In this document: in pieces, positions 8,284 to 18,397 of the stretch
How positions within the stretch are numbered: the first letter of the stretch is position 1
Layout of the letters: the number at the start of each line of letters is the position of its first letter
Assembly (NCBI GenBank): GCA_016709495.1
Contig: JADJMS010000017.1
Span: 55,749-119,748, forward strand
DNA: 64,000 bases
From: Candidatus Dechloromonas phosphorivorans
Lineage (GTDB): Bacteria; Pseudomonadota; Gammaproteobacteria; Burkholderiales; Rhodocyclaceae
Direction: 5' to 3'
Position numbers and translations under genes: made by a program
The notes under the pieces: generated by a model
Told to the model about the DNA's origin: nothing
What the model saw: only the letters and a program-made list of their open reading frames with translations
The model's database searches: none

Positions 8284-10894
8284 AGTTCATTTGGGATTTG
8301 GGAGCGGGCAACAACATGTTGGTAAACCAACTTGACAAGCACATCAGGATCAATCGGCTTGGCAATGTGCGCAATCATGCCGGCAGCCAGGCAACGCTCA
8401 ATTTCTTCACGAAAAGCGTGTGCCGTCTGGGCAATGATCGGCATATCCGGTGCCAGCTCCAGGATGCGCCGGGTCGCTTCGTAGCCGTCCATCACCGGCA
8501 TTTGGACATCCATCAGCACGATGTCGTAGGCGTCACGACCATCCAGGAGCACACGCTCAACCGCCTCCTGGCCATTACTGACCATAAAGACGCTGGCACC
8601 GTCTTCACGTAGATTTTCTTCGAGTATTGCCTGATTGATCGGCTCATCCTCGGCGCAAAGGAAGGAAATGCCAGCCAGTGGCCGGGTATTGACCAAGGTG
8701 TTGCCCGCGCTGGCCGGCGAACCTTGCTGCACCATAGGCAACGTCGCTACGTAAGGCAAACTAAATTCAACCGTACTGCCGACGCCTGTCTGGCTATGTA
8801 CTGTAATGCGTCCGCCCATCAGGTCCAGGATGCGTTTGCAGATCGCCAAGCCCAGACCGGTGCCCCTGAAACGTCGAGTCGCCGAGGCATCGGCTTGCTG
8901 AAATGGGTTGAACAACTCACCGAGTTGAGTTTGGCTCATACCAATCCCGCTATCCACCACGGTAAAACCAATTCCTCTTGCTGCAGATATACCGACAGTT
9001 TGACACTGCCCTGCTCGGTAAATTTGACGGCGTTGGACAGAACATTGAGCAGCACCTGGCCAATACGCAACGGGTCACTGCTGCAGTTCGCCGGCAAATC
9101 AGGAGCCAAGTCGACACGCAATACAAGCTGCTTGGCATCCGCCCGGTCACGCACCAGTTCAACCGCATTTTCAATAACCTCAATAAGATTGACTTCAGTT
9201 TGCTCTATCGCAAGCTTGCCAGCCTCAATCTTGGAAAAGTCGAGAATATCGTTGATGACCCCAAGCAAGCGAGCACCGGATGCAACAATTTTATTGAAGG
9301 CACTCCGCGCCTTTTCGGGATTTTGATGGTGGCGCAAGCCGATCTGGGCAAAACCCAGAACCCCATTGAGCGGCGTGCGAATTTCGTGACTCATGTTGGC
9401 CAGAAACTCACTACGCACCCGGGCCAGACTTTCGGCTGCGCTCAGCGCCCGCTCCCTGGCCTGCGCAGCAGCCCGTTGCTCGCTCATATCGACAAAACTG
9501 ATGACAGCCCCGGTTGTATTTCCTTCTAAGACCATCGGGTGAATAGCGTACATAACGGGAACCGGATGACCATCGGCATGCCAGTAAACTTCATTATCGA
9601 CACGCACCCGTTCGCCAAGCCGCATGGCGTTGTGGCTGGGGCAGTCGCTCAACGGATAAGGCGAACCGTCGGGTTTGCTGTGATGGAATTGCGCATGACC
9701 ATGGCGACCAATCACCTCTTCGGCACGATAACCAAGCAATGCGCAAGCAGCAGGATTAATGAAAGTGATAACGCCATTGCGGTCAACGCCGTAGAGCCCA
9801 TCAGCACTTGATTCCAGAATATGACTGGCGCGCGCCTCGGTTGCCATCAATTCAGCCGTCCGTTGCTGCACCAGCTCTTCAAGGTGGTCATGGTGCAGCT
9901 TCAATGCCGCTTCGCGCTTCTCTGCCTCGGCCAGCAACCGCACCAGAAAACCGCCAAGGACCAGTGAGAGCAGCAGAAATCCTGAGGCTAACGCTGAAGT
10001 GATGAAGACCTCGGTGCGCCAGTTGCTCAGATAGTCATCACTGGAAACACCCACATTGACGATCATCGGTCCAGCCGCCAAGCGGCGCAGGCTCAAAGTG
10101 CGTTCGACCCCATCCGGCGTTGCAGTGGTGTGATAAGTTGCCGCCGGCACGCCAGAGTCGAGCAGTTCAGTGAGCTCCCTTGAGATTTTTTTGTGCCCGA
10201 CCTGATCGAAGGCCTGCCCCGGTTTGGCAGGGAAGCGGGCAACCTGACCATATTCTGCATCGCGCAGGACAACCGTCCCGTGTGAGCCAACGTCACAACC
10301 GCAGAGAATCTTCTCGAAATGTGAAAGTGCAATCGGTGCCGAGATCAGGCCGGCGAAACGACCATCCGGATAGTTGTAGCGCTGCGAAAATCCGACAATG
10401 TATTGCTTGGCAACCCGCCCCATGCGCGGCTTAGTAACCTGTAACTGATGATCGGCATGGTCACGGTGATACTGAAAATACTCACGATCAGCCCAACTGA
10501 CTCCTTCTGCCTTGACAACACCGTTGCCCAGAATAACCAAACCATCGGCATTGGCCACACGAATCGCCTCGAGTTCGGGCAAACGCCGCTCGTGCGTAGC
10601 AAGAAACACCATCATTGCGGCTTCATCTACACCCTCAGCCGCCAGTTGTCGCTCAAGCTCATCAGCGACTGTGCGCAAGGCCAGATCGACTTTTTGTATA
10701 CTGGCGGAGAGGGTCTGATCCACTGCGCTGGCGACTGTCTGGGTGACCGTCACAGCACGCTGCTCGTATTGCTCACGACTCTGCGCCAAGGACAGAACGG
10801 ACAGGACAAACACCAACAGATTGGAGCAAAACAAGCCGACAATCAGCAAGGAACGTATTTGTGCGCCCGACTTCGGCAAGTTTTGATTCGACAT
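8280..10894 (-). CDS. Membrane hybrid sensor histidine kinase (Cache-PAS-HisKA-HATPase-REC; one frameshift as read)
   Basis: An inner-membrane sensor kinase with TM1 about residues 15-37, a periplasmic Cache-like ligand domain (about 40-290, with DREYFQYHRDH), TM2 about 295-320, a PAS domain (about 355-470), HisKA with the phospho-His H503 in NMSHEIRTPLNG, HATPase_c (RGTGLGLAICKRI) and a receiver domain (FLCAEDEPINQ, LMDVQMPVMDG). The first open frame stops at 8936; adding one T in the TTTT run near 8965 yields the expected ELVFTVVDSGIGM and restores the rest. It overlaps the second hybrid kinase by four bases, so they are probably co-expressed. No cognate output regulator is adjacent. Confidence 0.86.
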
Positions 10895-10921
10895 TGTCTG
10901 CCAGCTCTGGAGCTCCGCCTC

Positions 10922-10941
10922 GGCGACGCTAAGCCGTCGCC
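10922..10941. other. Perfect hairpin in the leader of the membrane hybrid kinase
   Basis: GGCGACG at 10922-10928 pairs perfectly with CGTCGCC at 10935-10941 across a six-base loop. On the minus strand it would sit in the 5' untranslated leader of the kinase starting at 10894, downstream of an AT-rich stretch (AATATATATG). There is no following T run, so it is not a classical terminator for rsmI. Confidence 0.4.
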
Positions 10942-10998
10942 TCCCATATATATTTAGCTATTGTGGGCTCAATCTTACGCCCTATGGCATAGGCGCGT

Positions 10999-11834
10999 TT
11001 ATTCCTTGAGTGCCAGAGCCCGCTCATAAAGTGCATTTTTGGCCACGCCAGTGATCGCTGATGCCAATTTTGCCGCTTGCTTGACCGGCAAGCCTTCAGC
11101 CAGAAGCAGCTTAAGCACCCGCTCTCCTTCGCCATCATCCGTATCTGCGGGAGCCCCGGAAACCATCAGGACAAACTCACCGCGCTGGCGGTTGCTGTCC
11201 TCCTTCAGCCAGTCGAGCGCTTCTGGCAAAGGGCAGGAATGGATCGACTCAAAGAGCTTGGTCAGCTCGCGACCAATTACCAGTGTGCGCTCACCCAAGA
11301 CGGTAGCGAGATCGGCGACGGTTTCGAGCACGCGATGCGGCGCTTCGTAGAAAATCAGCGCGCAGGGATATTCACACAACCCCTCCAAAACCTGCCGCCG
11401 CTGACCACCTTTGCTTGGCAGAAAACCGTAGAACAAAAAATGCTCATCAAGCAGGCCGGAAGCGGAAAGCGCCGTCGTCGCCGCGCATGGACCGGGCAGC
11501 GGAATCACCTTGCAACCAGCAGCCCGCACTGCCGCAACGATGCGCGCACCGGGGTCGGAAATGCCGGGGTGCCGGCGTCAGAGATCAGCGCGACGGCCTC
11601 ACCAGCCCGCAATTTTTCAACAATTTTGGCAGCCGCTTCATGCTCATTGTGCTGGTGTGCCGGGATAGTCCGCGCCACAGCACCAAGCTGCTTGAGCAGC
11701 GGACCGCTATGGCGGGTATCTTCAGCCGCAACCCAAGGTACGGTGCGCAGGATTTCTTCGGCGCGCCGGGTCATATCGGACATATTTCCGAGCGGCGTCG
11801 GGACGACATACAATGCAGCGGATTCTTCCGTCAT
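10999..11834 (-). CDS. rsmI: 16S rRNA (cytidine(1402)-2'-O)-methyltransferase RsmI (one frameshift as read)
   Basis: A SAM-dependent tetrapyrrole-methylase-fold enzyme that 2'-O-methylates C1402 of 16S rRNA. The N-terminus MTEESAALYVVPTPLGNMSD and AEDTRHSGPLL are diagnostic, as are GPCAATTALSASGL and FYEAPHRVLETV. The frame breaks near 11560: one G added to the CCCCGG tract (11566 region) restores ISDAGTPGISDPGARIV. The start is at 11834, nine bases from the divergent yraN start. The gene order rsmI, yraN, diaA/gmhA, dolP follows the conserved proteobacterial block, but lpoA is absent. An intact rsmI would be expected, so the break is more likely a sequence error than decay. Confidence 0.9.
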
Positions 11835-11843
11835 TTTATTGGC

Positions 11844-12215
11844 ATGCAGATAAAAACCAACAATACCACCACCACGCGCGGGCGCGAAGCTGAAGCGCTG
11901 GCGGCACGCTATCTGGAGGGTTACGGTCAACGCATTTTGGAGCGTAATTTTTTGGTGCGCGGCGGTGAAATTGACCTGATTTGCCGCGATGGCAAGACGC
12001 TGGTTTTTGTCGAAGTCCGCCTGCGCAGCCGCAATGACTTTGGCGGCGCTGGCGCCAGCATCACCGCCACCAAGCGCAGTCGCATCATTCTCGCCGCGCG
12101 GCATTACCTGGCCGGCAAGCCGGAGTGCGATTGCCGTTTTGATTGCGTATTGCTCGATGCCCTGGATGAAAAGCGCATCGAATGGATCAAAAATGCGTTT
12201 TCTGTTGACGATTAG
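11844..12215 (+). CDS. yraN: UPF0102 YraN-like putative endonuclease
   Basis: A 123-residue protein with the restriction-endonuclease-like fold of UPF0102. GREAEALAARYLEG at the start, the catalytic-type GGEIDLICRDG and the VFVEVRLRS motif (Glu-x-Arg/Lys) are all visible. No enzymatic role is firmly established for the family. The start ATG at 11844 lies nine bases from the divergent rsmI start; no strong ribosome-binding site is seen. The 3' end overlaps the following HIRAN gene by 23 bases. Confidence 0.88.
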   Translation: MQIKTNNTTTTRGREAEALAARYLEGYGQRILERNFLVRGGEIDLICRDGKTLVFVEVRLRSRNDFGGAGASITATKRSRIILAARHYLAGKPECDCRFDCVLLDALDEKRIEWIKNAFSVDD

Positions 12216-12557
12216 CCTGGCCTTTGGCTTTCCGCCGCGCAGGCTGAAAGCGTACGTATCTTGGTGCAAAGCTCGCCATTGGCTGGTAGCCAGTATTACG
12301 CGGTTGGCGAACAATGGCGTGAAATGCAGGTTGGCGATCATCTTGACCTGATCCGCGAACCGGATAACCGCCATGACCGCAAGGCGATCCGCGTTGAATG
12401 GCGCGGTCACAAGCTGGGCTATGTGCCGCGCGCAGAAAATCGGGCTGTTGCTGCCGCCATGGATGCTGGCGACAAGCTCGTGGCGCGCATCGCGAAGCTC
12501 ACCGAACATGCCAATCCGTGGCGGCGGGTAGAGTTCGAGGTCTTCGTCGAGCTGTGA
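12193..12557 (+). CDS. HIRAN-domain protein with predicted signal peptide (one frameshift as read)
   Basis: A small protein with a HIRAN domain: FxxxVVGxxYY-like LAGSQYYAVGEQW, then LIREPDNRHDRKAIRVEW and LGYVPRAENRAVAAAMD. It starts at 12193 inside the end of yraN. The first codons (MRFLLTISLAFG) are in one frame and the HIRAN part in another; adding one C near 12233 joins them as LAFGLSAAQA-ESVRILVQ, a clean Sec signal peptide with an AQA cleavage site. The HIRAN fold is known as a DNA-end-binding module in HLTF-type helicases, so a predicted exported stand-alone copy is unusual. The start could alternatively lie near 12261, which would remove the signal. Confidence 0.72.
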
Positions 12558-12597
12558 TGTAGAATGGTTTTATTACTGGCCACAACCTGCTGAAAAC

Positions 12598-13188
12598 ATG
12601 GACCTCATCGCCCGCATCACCAAAAATTTCGAAGACAGCGCCCATACCAAACTCGATGCAATCGAGATGATGGCGGCGCCGATTGCTGGCGCAATCGAAA
12701 TGATGACCAACAGCCTGATCAATGGCGGCAAGATCCTCGCCTGTGGCAACGGTGGCTCAGCCGGCGATGCCCAGCATTTTGCCGCAGAACTGATTGGCCG
12801 TTTCGAGGCCGAGCGGCAGGAACTGGCGGCGATTGCGCTGACTACCGACAGCTCGATTCTGACCGCTGTCGGCAACGATTACGGCTTCAATTTCATTTTC
12901 TCCAAGCAGGTGCGCGGCCTTGGTCATGCCGGCGATGTGCTGCTGGCGAGTTCCACCTCGGGCAACTCGGGCAATGTCATCGAAGCGATCAAGGCGGCGC
13001 ACGAAGCCGACATGCGTGTCATTGCGCTGACCGGCAAAGGTGGTGGCCAGATGGGCGAAATGCTCAGGGAAGACGATATTCATCTTTGCGTGCCGGCCGA
13101 CCGGACGGCGCGAATTCAGGAAACCCACTTGCTCGCCATCCACTGCATTTGCGATGGAATCGACGCACTTTTACTGGGAGTCGAATGA
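12598..13188 (+). CDS. gmhA: SIS-domain phosphoheptose isomerase / DiaA family protein
   Basis: A 196-residue SIS-domain protein of the GmhA/DiaA family: ILACGNGGSAGDAQHFAAEL, then LASSTSGNSGNV and ALTGKGGGQMG. GmhA converts sedoheptulose-7-phosphate to the heptose-7-phosphate precursor of LPS core. The E. coli gene in this exact position (between yraN and dolP) is diaA, which promotes DnaA assembly at oriC. Sequence alone does not separate the roles. The presence of rfaE2 at 27.8 kb shows that the heptose pathway exists, so a GmhA activity is needed somewhere. The stop overlaps the dolP start (ATGA). Confidence 0.88.
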   Translation: MDLIARITKNFEDSAHTKLDAIEMMAAPIAGAIEMMTNSLINGGKILACGNGGSAGDAQHFAAELIGRFEAERQELAAIALTTDSSILTAVGNDYGFNFIFSKQVRGLGHAGDVLLASSTSGNSGNVIEAIKAAHEADMRVIALTGKGGGQMGEMLREDDIHLCVPADRTARIQETHLLAIHCICDGIDALLLGVE

Positions 13189-13853
13189 TGCAAAAATTCA
13201 AACTTACCTTGGCCGCAGCCGCCTTGATTACCACCCTGCCGATGCTGCAAGGCTGCGTTCCGGCAGTCATTGGCGCCGGTGCCGCAGCCGGTGTTATGAG
13301 CGCACATGATCGCCGCTCAACCGGCACACAAACCGATGACGAAACGATGGAATGGAAGGCCGCCCAGCGCGTTCCTGAAAAATTTAAGGCGGGATCACAT
13401 CTCAATTTCACATCCTACAACCGTCGTCTGCTGATTACCGGTGAAGTGTTTAATGATGAAGCCAAAACGGTAATCGGCGAGGAAGCCGGCAAGGTTGAAG
13501 GTGTCAAACTGGTTTTCAACGAGGTCGCTGTTGCCCCGGTTTCGCCGCTTGGCAACCGCAGCAACGACAGCTACATCACATCAAAACTTAAAGCCCGCCT
13601 GGTTGATTCGAATCAACTTTCTGCCAACCATATCAAGGTGGTGACGGAAAACACGGTTGCTTATCTGATGGGCATCGTCACCGAAAAAGAAGGCAAAGTT
13701 GCCGTCCAAATCGCCCGCACGACGGATGGTGTGCGCAAAGTAGTTAACCTGACAGAAGTGGTCTCCGAGAGCGACATCAAACGTCTCGACAGCAGCGCAC
13801 CGGGAGGCTCGAAGACCCCGCCACCCGCATTGGCACCTGTTGAAAACCGCTAA
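13185..13853 (+). CDS. dolP: BON-domain outer-membrane lipoprotein (DolP/YraP family)
   Basis: About 222 residues with a lipoprotein signal peptide (ALITTLPMLQGC, Cys near residue 24) followed by two BON domains: KFKAGSHLNFTSYNRRLLITGEV and a second one around SYITSKLKARLVDSNQL. DolP-type lipoproteins bind anionic phospholipid and support outer-membrane integrity and BAM function. The C-terminal tail is Pro/Ala-rich. The ATG at 13185 overlaps the gmhA/diaA stop; the adjacent ATG at 13188 is spaced better from GGGAG. This matches the conserved diaA-dolP pairing. Confidence 0.88.
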   Translation: MMQKFKLTLAAAALITTLPMLQGCVPAVIGAGAAAGVMSAHDRRSTGTQTDDETMEWKAAQRVPEKFKAGSHLNFTSYNRRLLITGEVFNDEAKTVIGEEAGKVEGVKLVFNEVAVAPVSPLGNRSNDSYITSKLKARLVDSNQLSANHIKVVTENTVAYLMGIVTEKEGKVAVQIARTTDGVRKVVNLTEVVSESDIKRLDSSAPGGSKTPPPALAPVENR

Positions 13854-13881
13854 TTAACCACCGAGGACAAGGGGGCGAACC

Positions 13882-14264
13882 ATGAATTTGGAAAAAGTCG
13901 TTTTCGATTTTTCATCGTCCTCGCCGCCACGCTTAATTTCGGTTTTTTCATTGGCGACATCGAACGCCCGGAATTGCATAACATCTATGAACTGGCTGCT
14001 GCGCTGGTCGTCAGCCTGATCGCCACCGCGCTCAAATTTGGTGACCGCACACAAATCGGTGCCATTCATCTCTCCACCAGCCTGGTCGCCGACCTGCAAC
14101 TGATTGCCGCAGCGATCACCTGGATGGCGGCGGTGCATATCACCGGTGTCGGCATGACGCCGCACGTCACCTCCAGCGTCGTCTCGCTCTCTGGCGGCGC
14201 ACTCTTTGCCAACGTTGTTTCGGTCATCATCCTGATCGTTGAAACCGTGATGATGCGCCGCTAA
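13882..14264 (+). CDS. DUF6394-like small inner-membrane protein (one frameshift as read)
   Basis: A protein of about 127 residues with four hydrophobic segments. The N-terminus MNLEKVVF begins at 13882, but the continuation FFIVLAATLNFGFFIGDIERP is in the next frame. One extra base near 13908 joins them. The later part reads LKFGDRTQIGAIHLSTSLVAD and VVSVIILIVETVMMRR, which I associate with the uncharacterised DUF6394 family. It directly precedes the K+ channel gene by 20 bases, and the two may be co-transcribed. Confidence 0.68.
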
Positions 14265-14284
14265 CGCCTAAGTAAAGTGTTACG

Positions 14285-16033
14285 GTGAACAGCGCTTTCT
14301 TCCTGGTTTTACGGCGCATGCGGGCGCCGATAATTGTATTGATCGTCATCTACGCGATTGCAGTGATCGGCCTGACACTGGTTCCCGGCGTCGACGCAGA
14401 AGGCAAAATTGCCCCGCCGCTCAGTTTTTTCCACGCCTTCTATTTCGTCAGCTACACCGCCACCACCATCGGTTTTGGCGAAATCCCCGGTGCTTTTTCC
14501 GACGCCCAGCGCCTCTGGGTAACGATCTGCATCTACCTTACCGTTGTCGGCTGGTCGTATTCCGTTGTGACGCTAATCGCCCTGCTGCAAGACAAGGGTT
14601 TCCAGAACACGCTGACCACCAACCGCTTTGCCTGGCGCGTCCGGCGCATCAAGGAACCGTTTTATCTGGTGTGCGGCTGCGGCGAAACCGGCAACCTGAT
14701 CTGCCGCACTTTCGACCGGATCAATCAGGCCTTTGTCGTGATCGAGAAAGACGACCTGCGGGTTCAGGAACTCGACTTGCAGGACTTCAAAACCGACACC
14801 CCCGCGCTTTCCGCCGATGCCACGCAACCGGACAATCTGCTGCTGGCCGGCCTCAAGCATCCCAAATGCCGGGGCGTGCTGGCGGCGACCAACGATGAAG
14901 AATCAAATCTGGCCATCGCCATCGCCGCCCGCCTGCTCAACCCCGGCGTACCGGTCATCGCCCGCGCGCGCAGTGCCTCCATCGCTGCCAACATGGCCTC
15001 GTTTGGCACCGATCACATCATCAATCCCTTCGAGCGTTTTGCCGAACATCTGGCGATGGCAGTTGCTGCGCCGGAACGCTTCCGGCTAATCGAACTGCTG
15101 ACCAGCCTGCCGGAAACGCCCATCCCGGAAATCCATCGCCCACCCGGCGGCCGCTGGATTTTGTGCGGCTATGGGCGATTTGGTCATGCCCTCGCCAACC
15201 GCCTGCAGGCAACCGGCATCCACCTGACCATCATCGACCCGAAAGCGCCGGATGCCGACCATACTTTCGCAGGCGACGGCACCGAGGCCAACACACTGAC
15301 CCAGGCCGGCATCGCCGAGGCTTCCGGGATCATTGCCGGCACTGACAACGATGTGAACAACCTGTCGATTGCCGTCACAGCCCATGAACTCAACCCAAAA
15401 CTATTTGTTGTTGTGCGCCAGAACCACAGTGGCAACAGTGCGCTGTTCGAGGCTTATGACGCGGACTTCACCATGGTGCATAGCCAGATTGTGGCGCAGG
15501 AAAGTGTCGCCATCCTGACCGCCCCCCTGCTCGCCCGCTTTCTTGAAAAACTGCGCGAACAGGATGAAGTCTGGAGCCACGGTCTGGTTGAACGGTTGCA
15601 GGCTCTCTGTGGTGGATTAACGCCGGTTGTCTGGGATATCCGCCTCAACATCAGCGAAGCGCCGGCAGCGTACAAGGCGCTGATGCACGACAAGAAATTC
15701 AGCCTCGGCGAAATCCTGCGCGACGGTACCGACCGCAGCCTGCCCTTGAATGCCATCACATTGCTGATCGAGCGCAACAGCCAGCTTTTCCTGCTACCCG
15801 ACGATGAATTCATGCTGATCGCCGGCGACCAGTTATTACTGGCCAGCCCGCTTGCCGCACAACGCAATTTTGAATTTACCGTACGCAATGCCAACGAACT
15901 CGATTACGTTCTTTGTGGCCGCGAGGAATCGGGTAGCTGGTTGTGGCGCCGCCTATCCGGGGCAAAGGCCGCCAAAATCGAAGCATGTTCGGCTCCGCGC
16001 GGCGGATCAAACGATGACGACCATCAAGTTTGA
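14285..16033 (+). CDS. Potassium channel protein with two RCK (TrkA-N) domains
   Basis: A 582-residue membrane protein: TM1 about residues 14-34, pore loop with selectivity filter TIGFGE (61-66, a variant of TVGYGD), TM2 about 78-102, then two cytosolic Rossmann domains starting at VCGCGETG (about 129-136) and LCGYGRFG (about 293-300), with TrkA-C-like segments after each. It probably conducts or senses K+ under nucleotide control. The start is GTG at 14285. Only two membrane helices per subunit are seen, so it would assemble as a tetramer. The last 15 residues (after KAAKIEA) are polar and could be affected by a late frameshift. Confidence 0.85.
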   Translation: MNSAFFLVLRRMRAPIIVLIVIYAIAVIGLTLVPGVDAEGKIAPPLSFFHAFYFVSYTATTIGFGEIPGAFSDAQRLWVTICIYLTVVGWSYSVVTLIALLQDKGFQNTLTTNRFAWRVRRIKEPFYLVCGCGETGNLICRTFDRINQAFVVIEKDDLRVQELDLQDFKTDTPALSADATQPDNLLLAGLKHPKCRGVLAATNDEESNLAIAIAARLLNPGVPVIARARSASIAANMASFGTDHIINPFERFAEHLAMAVAAPERFRLIELLTSLPETPIPEIHRPPGGRWILCGYGRFGHALANRLQATGIHLTIIDPKAPDADHTFAGDGTEANTLTQAGIAEASGIIAGTDNDVNNLSIAVTAHELNPKLFVVVRQNHSGNSALFEAYDADFTMVHSQIVAQESVAILTAPLLARFLEKLREQDEVWSHGLVERLQALCGGLTPVVWDIRLNISEAPAAYKALMHDKKFSLGEILRDGTDRSLPLNAITLLIERNSQLFLLPDDEFMLIAGDQLLLASPLAAQRNFEFTVRNANELDYVLCGREESGSWLWRRLSGAKAAKIEACSAPRGGSNDDDHQV

Positions 16034-16084
16034 ATTCACCAGCATTCGCTATCTTCCTGCCGATCAGTAACAAACTCGCGAAGC

Positions 16085-18397
16085 TCAACAATTACGTAAG
16101 TCTGGTTTGCTCTTTGCTCGCTGTGCCCGCAAGCCAGTCAGGATGATATTCATGAACACATCGGGATCAATCGGCTTGGTCGCAAAATAATCCATCCCGG
16201 CAGCTAAACAGCGCTCCCGATCTTCGGCAAAAGCGTTCGCCGTCACCGCAATAATTAGCAGGTCGTTACCCGCAGGCAAAGCACGAATTCGCCGGGTTGC
16301 CTCTAAGCCATCCATCCTCGGCATCTGCATATCCATCAGAATCAGCTCATAGCGCTGCTGACTAGCCAGCTCGACGGCCTGTACACCGTCTTCGGCAGAA
16401 TCAACAACGAAGCCGATATCTTCAAAAGCATCTGTGCAATTTCACGATTGATCGGTTCATCCTCGACCAGCAATATTCGGCTGCCGGCAAACTCATGGCG
16501 CAAGGCTGTTTCGCTATCCGTTTGATCAGCCTGCTCATGTTGTGGCAAGCTCACAACTTTTCTCAAGCGCGCACTAAACCAGAAAGTGCTGCCTTGCTTG
16601 AGTTCGCTGCTCACCCCCGCATCACCGCCCATGCTGGCCGCAATTTTTGCCGTGATCGCCAAACCCAGACCAGTACCGCCATATTTGCGCGTGGTTGACC
16701 CATCGGCTTGCTCGAAAGCACTGAACAAACGCGTTTGCGCTTCGCGAGAAATGCCAATCCCGGTGTCACTGACCTCGAAGCGGAGCAAAATTTGCTCGGC
16801 ATCTTCAGCTTCAATTACTGCGCGCAAGGTGACACATCCTTGATCGGTGAACTTGACGGCATTACCGGCGTAATTGAGCAAGGCTTGTTGCAAACGAGTC
16901 CGGTCACCGATAACCTGAGCTGGCAATTCCGGCAGTTCGCAAATAAGCTGCAGATTTTTCAGGTGCGCTCCTGCAACATGGAGCGAACATTTTCAAACAA
17001 GCTGCCCGGTGAAAAAGGACTTTCATCAAGAACCAGCTTGCCGGCCTCAATTTTCGATAGATCGAGCACCATGTTGATCACTTCGAGCAAATGCTCCCCG
17101 GCGGTCTCCAGCTTGCCCAAGCGCTCGTTTTGATCGGGCGGCAAACCGGCACGACGCATCAAGAGGGCCATTCCGCTGATCGCATTGAGCGGCGTCCGGA
17201 TTTCATGACTCATATTGGCCAGAAAAATGCTCTTCGCGCGACTAGCTTCCTCGGCCACCTCCTTGGCCTGTGACAGTGCGACGGTGCGCTCGCTGACCCG
17301 CGCCTCAAGCCGAGCATTGGCTTCGCGGAGTTCATTTTCGCGCTCGAGAATAGCGTTAGCCATCCGCTCGATGTCAGCGGAAAGATTATTGAACTCAGCA
17401 ATTCGCCCACGCGGCCATTGCTCGACAACCTCACCCAGCGCCACCCGATGCGCCTGCTCAACCATACCCGACAGAGGCCGCAAAATTCGCGACGCGCCGT
17501 AAATGGCAAACAGGGAACCTATCACCAGTGAAGCCAGAAATCCGCCGCAGACGATCAGCACGGTCATGCGAATTTCAGGATGGTCAAGGCCAGCCGGCAG
17601 GCGAGCGATGAATGACCAGCCCAAAGCCGCCGAGCGAGCACCGCCGACATAGTAATTGCGCCCATCGAAAACAAACTGGCTGGGTAGCACCTCGCCTTTC
17701 AGTACGGCATTGAGGACGGGCGAGTTGTAAATATTGAGACCGCCAACCCGGTTAGCCACGTCCGTATCGGCGAGCAGTTCACCGCGCTGATCAATAACCC
17801 AGATCGCCCTATGCTTCTCACCGGGGTTATAGTCAATGATACTAAGCAGATAGCCAAGCGGGATTTCGGCAAGGAGCACCGGATTACCCTTGACCGGCAC
17901 AGCAAGGCCGACGGTCACCACGCCGGTGAGCGAAGATAGATATTTATCGCTCCAGACCGGCCCATTGCTCTGTTTAACTTCACGAAAAAGCGGCGTCGCC
18001 GAAAGATCGCTACCGAGCACTTCGCGTTCCAGATGGCGATACTCCGGCATCAAACCGGCGCTGATCACCTCCCCTTGCGCCGACAGCAGATACAGCGCGC
18101 GAAATACCTTGCCCCAGAAACGGTCTGGCTGATCAGAGCCGCCGGCGACTGGCTGTTAAGCAATGCAGAAGCGACCAACGCCAGTTGCTCCTGTTGCGCC
18201 AGCATTTGCAATTCGATGCGAAAAGCAAGTTCGCGGGCATCAGCATCTGCCCGCGTGCTGATTTCCGACTCAAGCTGGGGAATCCGGGTCAGCAGAAAAA
18301 TTGATCCGACGATCAAAAAGGTCAACACCGACGTGACAGCGAGCAACACACCCAAGTAGGCATGCAAGCGCCATTCACGGATGATTGGTCGATTCAT
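16085..18397 (-). CDS. Membrane hybrid sensor histidine kinase (three frameshifts as read)
   Basis: Reads as four open pieces of one gene. Order: TM1 (18290-18360 region, VTSVLTFLIVGSIFLL), periplasmic Cache-like domain (with RHLEREVLGSDLSATPLF), TM2, HAMP, HisKA (NMSHEIRTPLNAISGM), HATPase_c (GGTGLGLAITAKI) and receiver (ILLVEDEPINRE, LMDMQMPRMDG). Frames break near 18157 (restoring one base gives PDRFWGKVFRALYLLSAQG), near 16985 (one C) and near 16427 (one A, giving LLKDIGFVVDSAEDG). All three look like single-base deletions. The ATG overlaps the stop of the upstream binding-protein gene, implying that the two form a sensory pair. Confidence 0.8.

Noticed and set aside
10895..10998. Possible rnpB downstream of rsmI, as in some Pseudomonas genomes
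   Set aside because: Only 104 bases and no RNase P RNA landmarks; far too short.
10979..10999. Palindrome CCTATGGCATAGG after rsmI
   Set aside because: One-base loop and no T run; too small to be a convincing terminator or operator.
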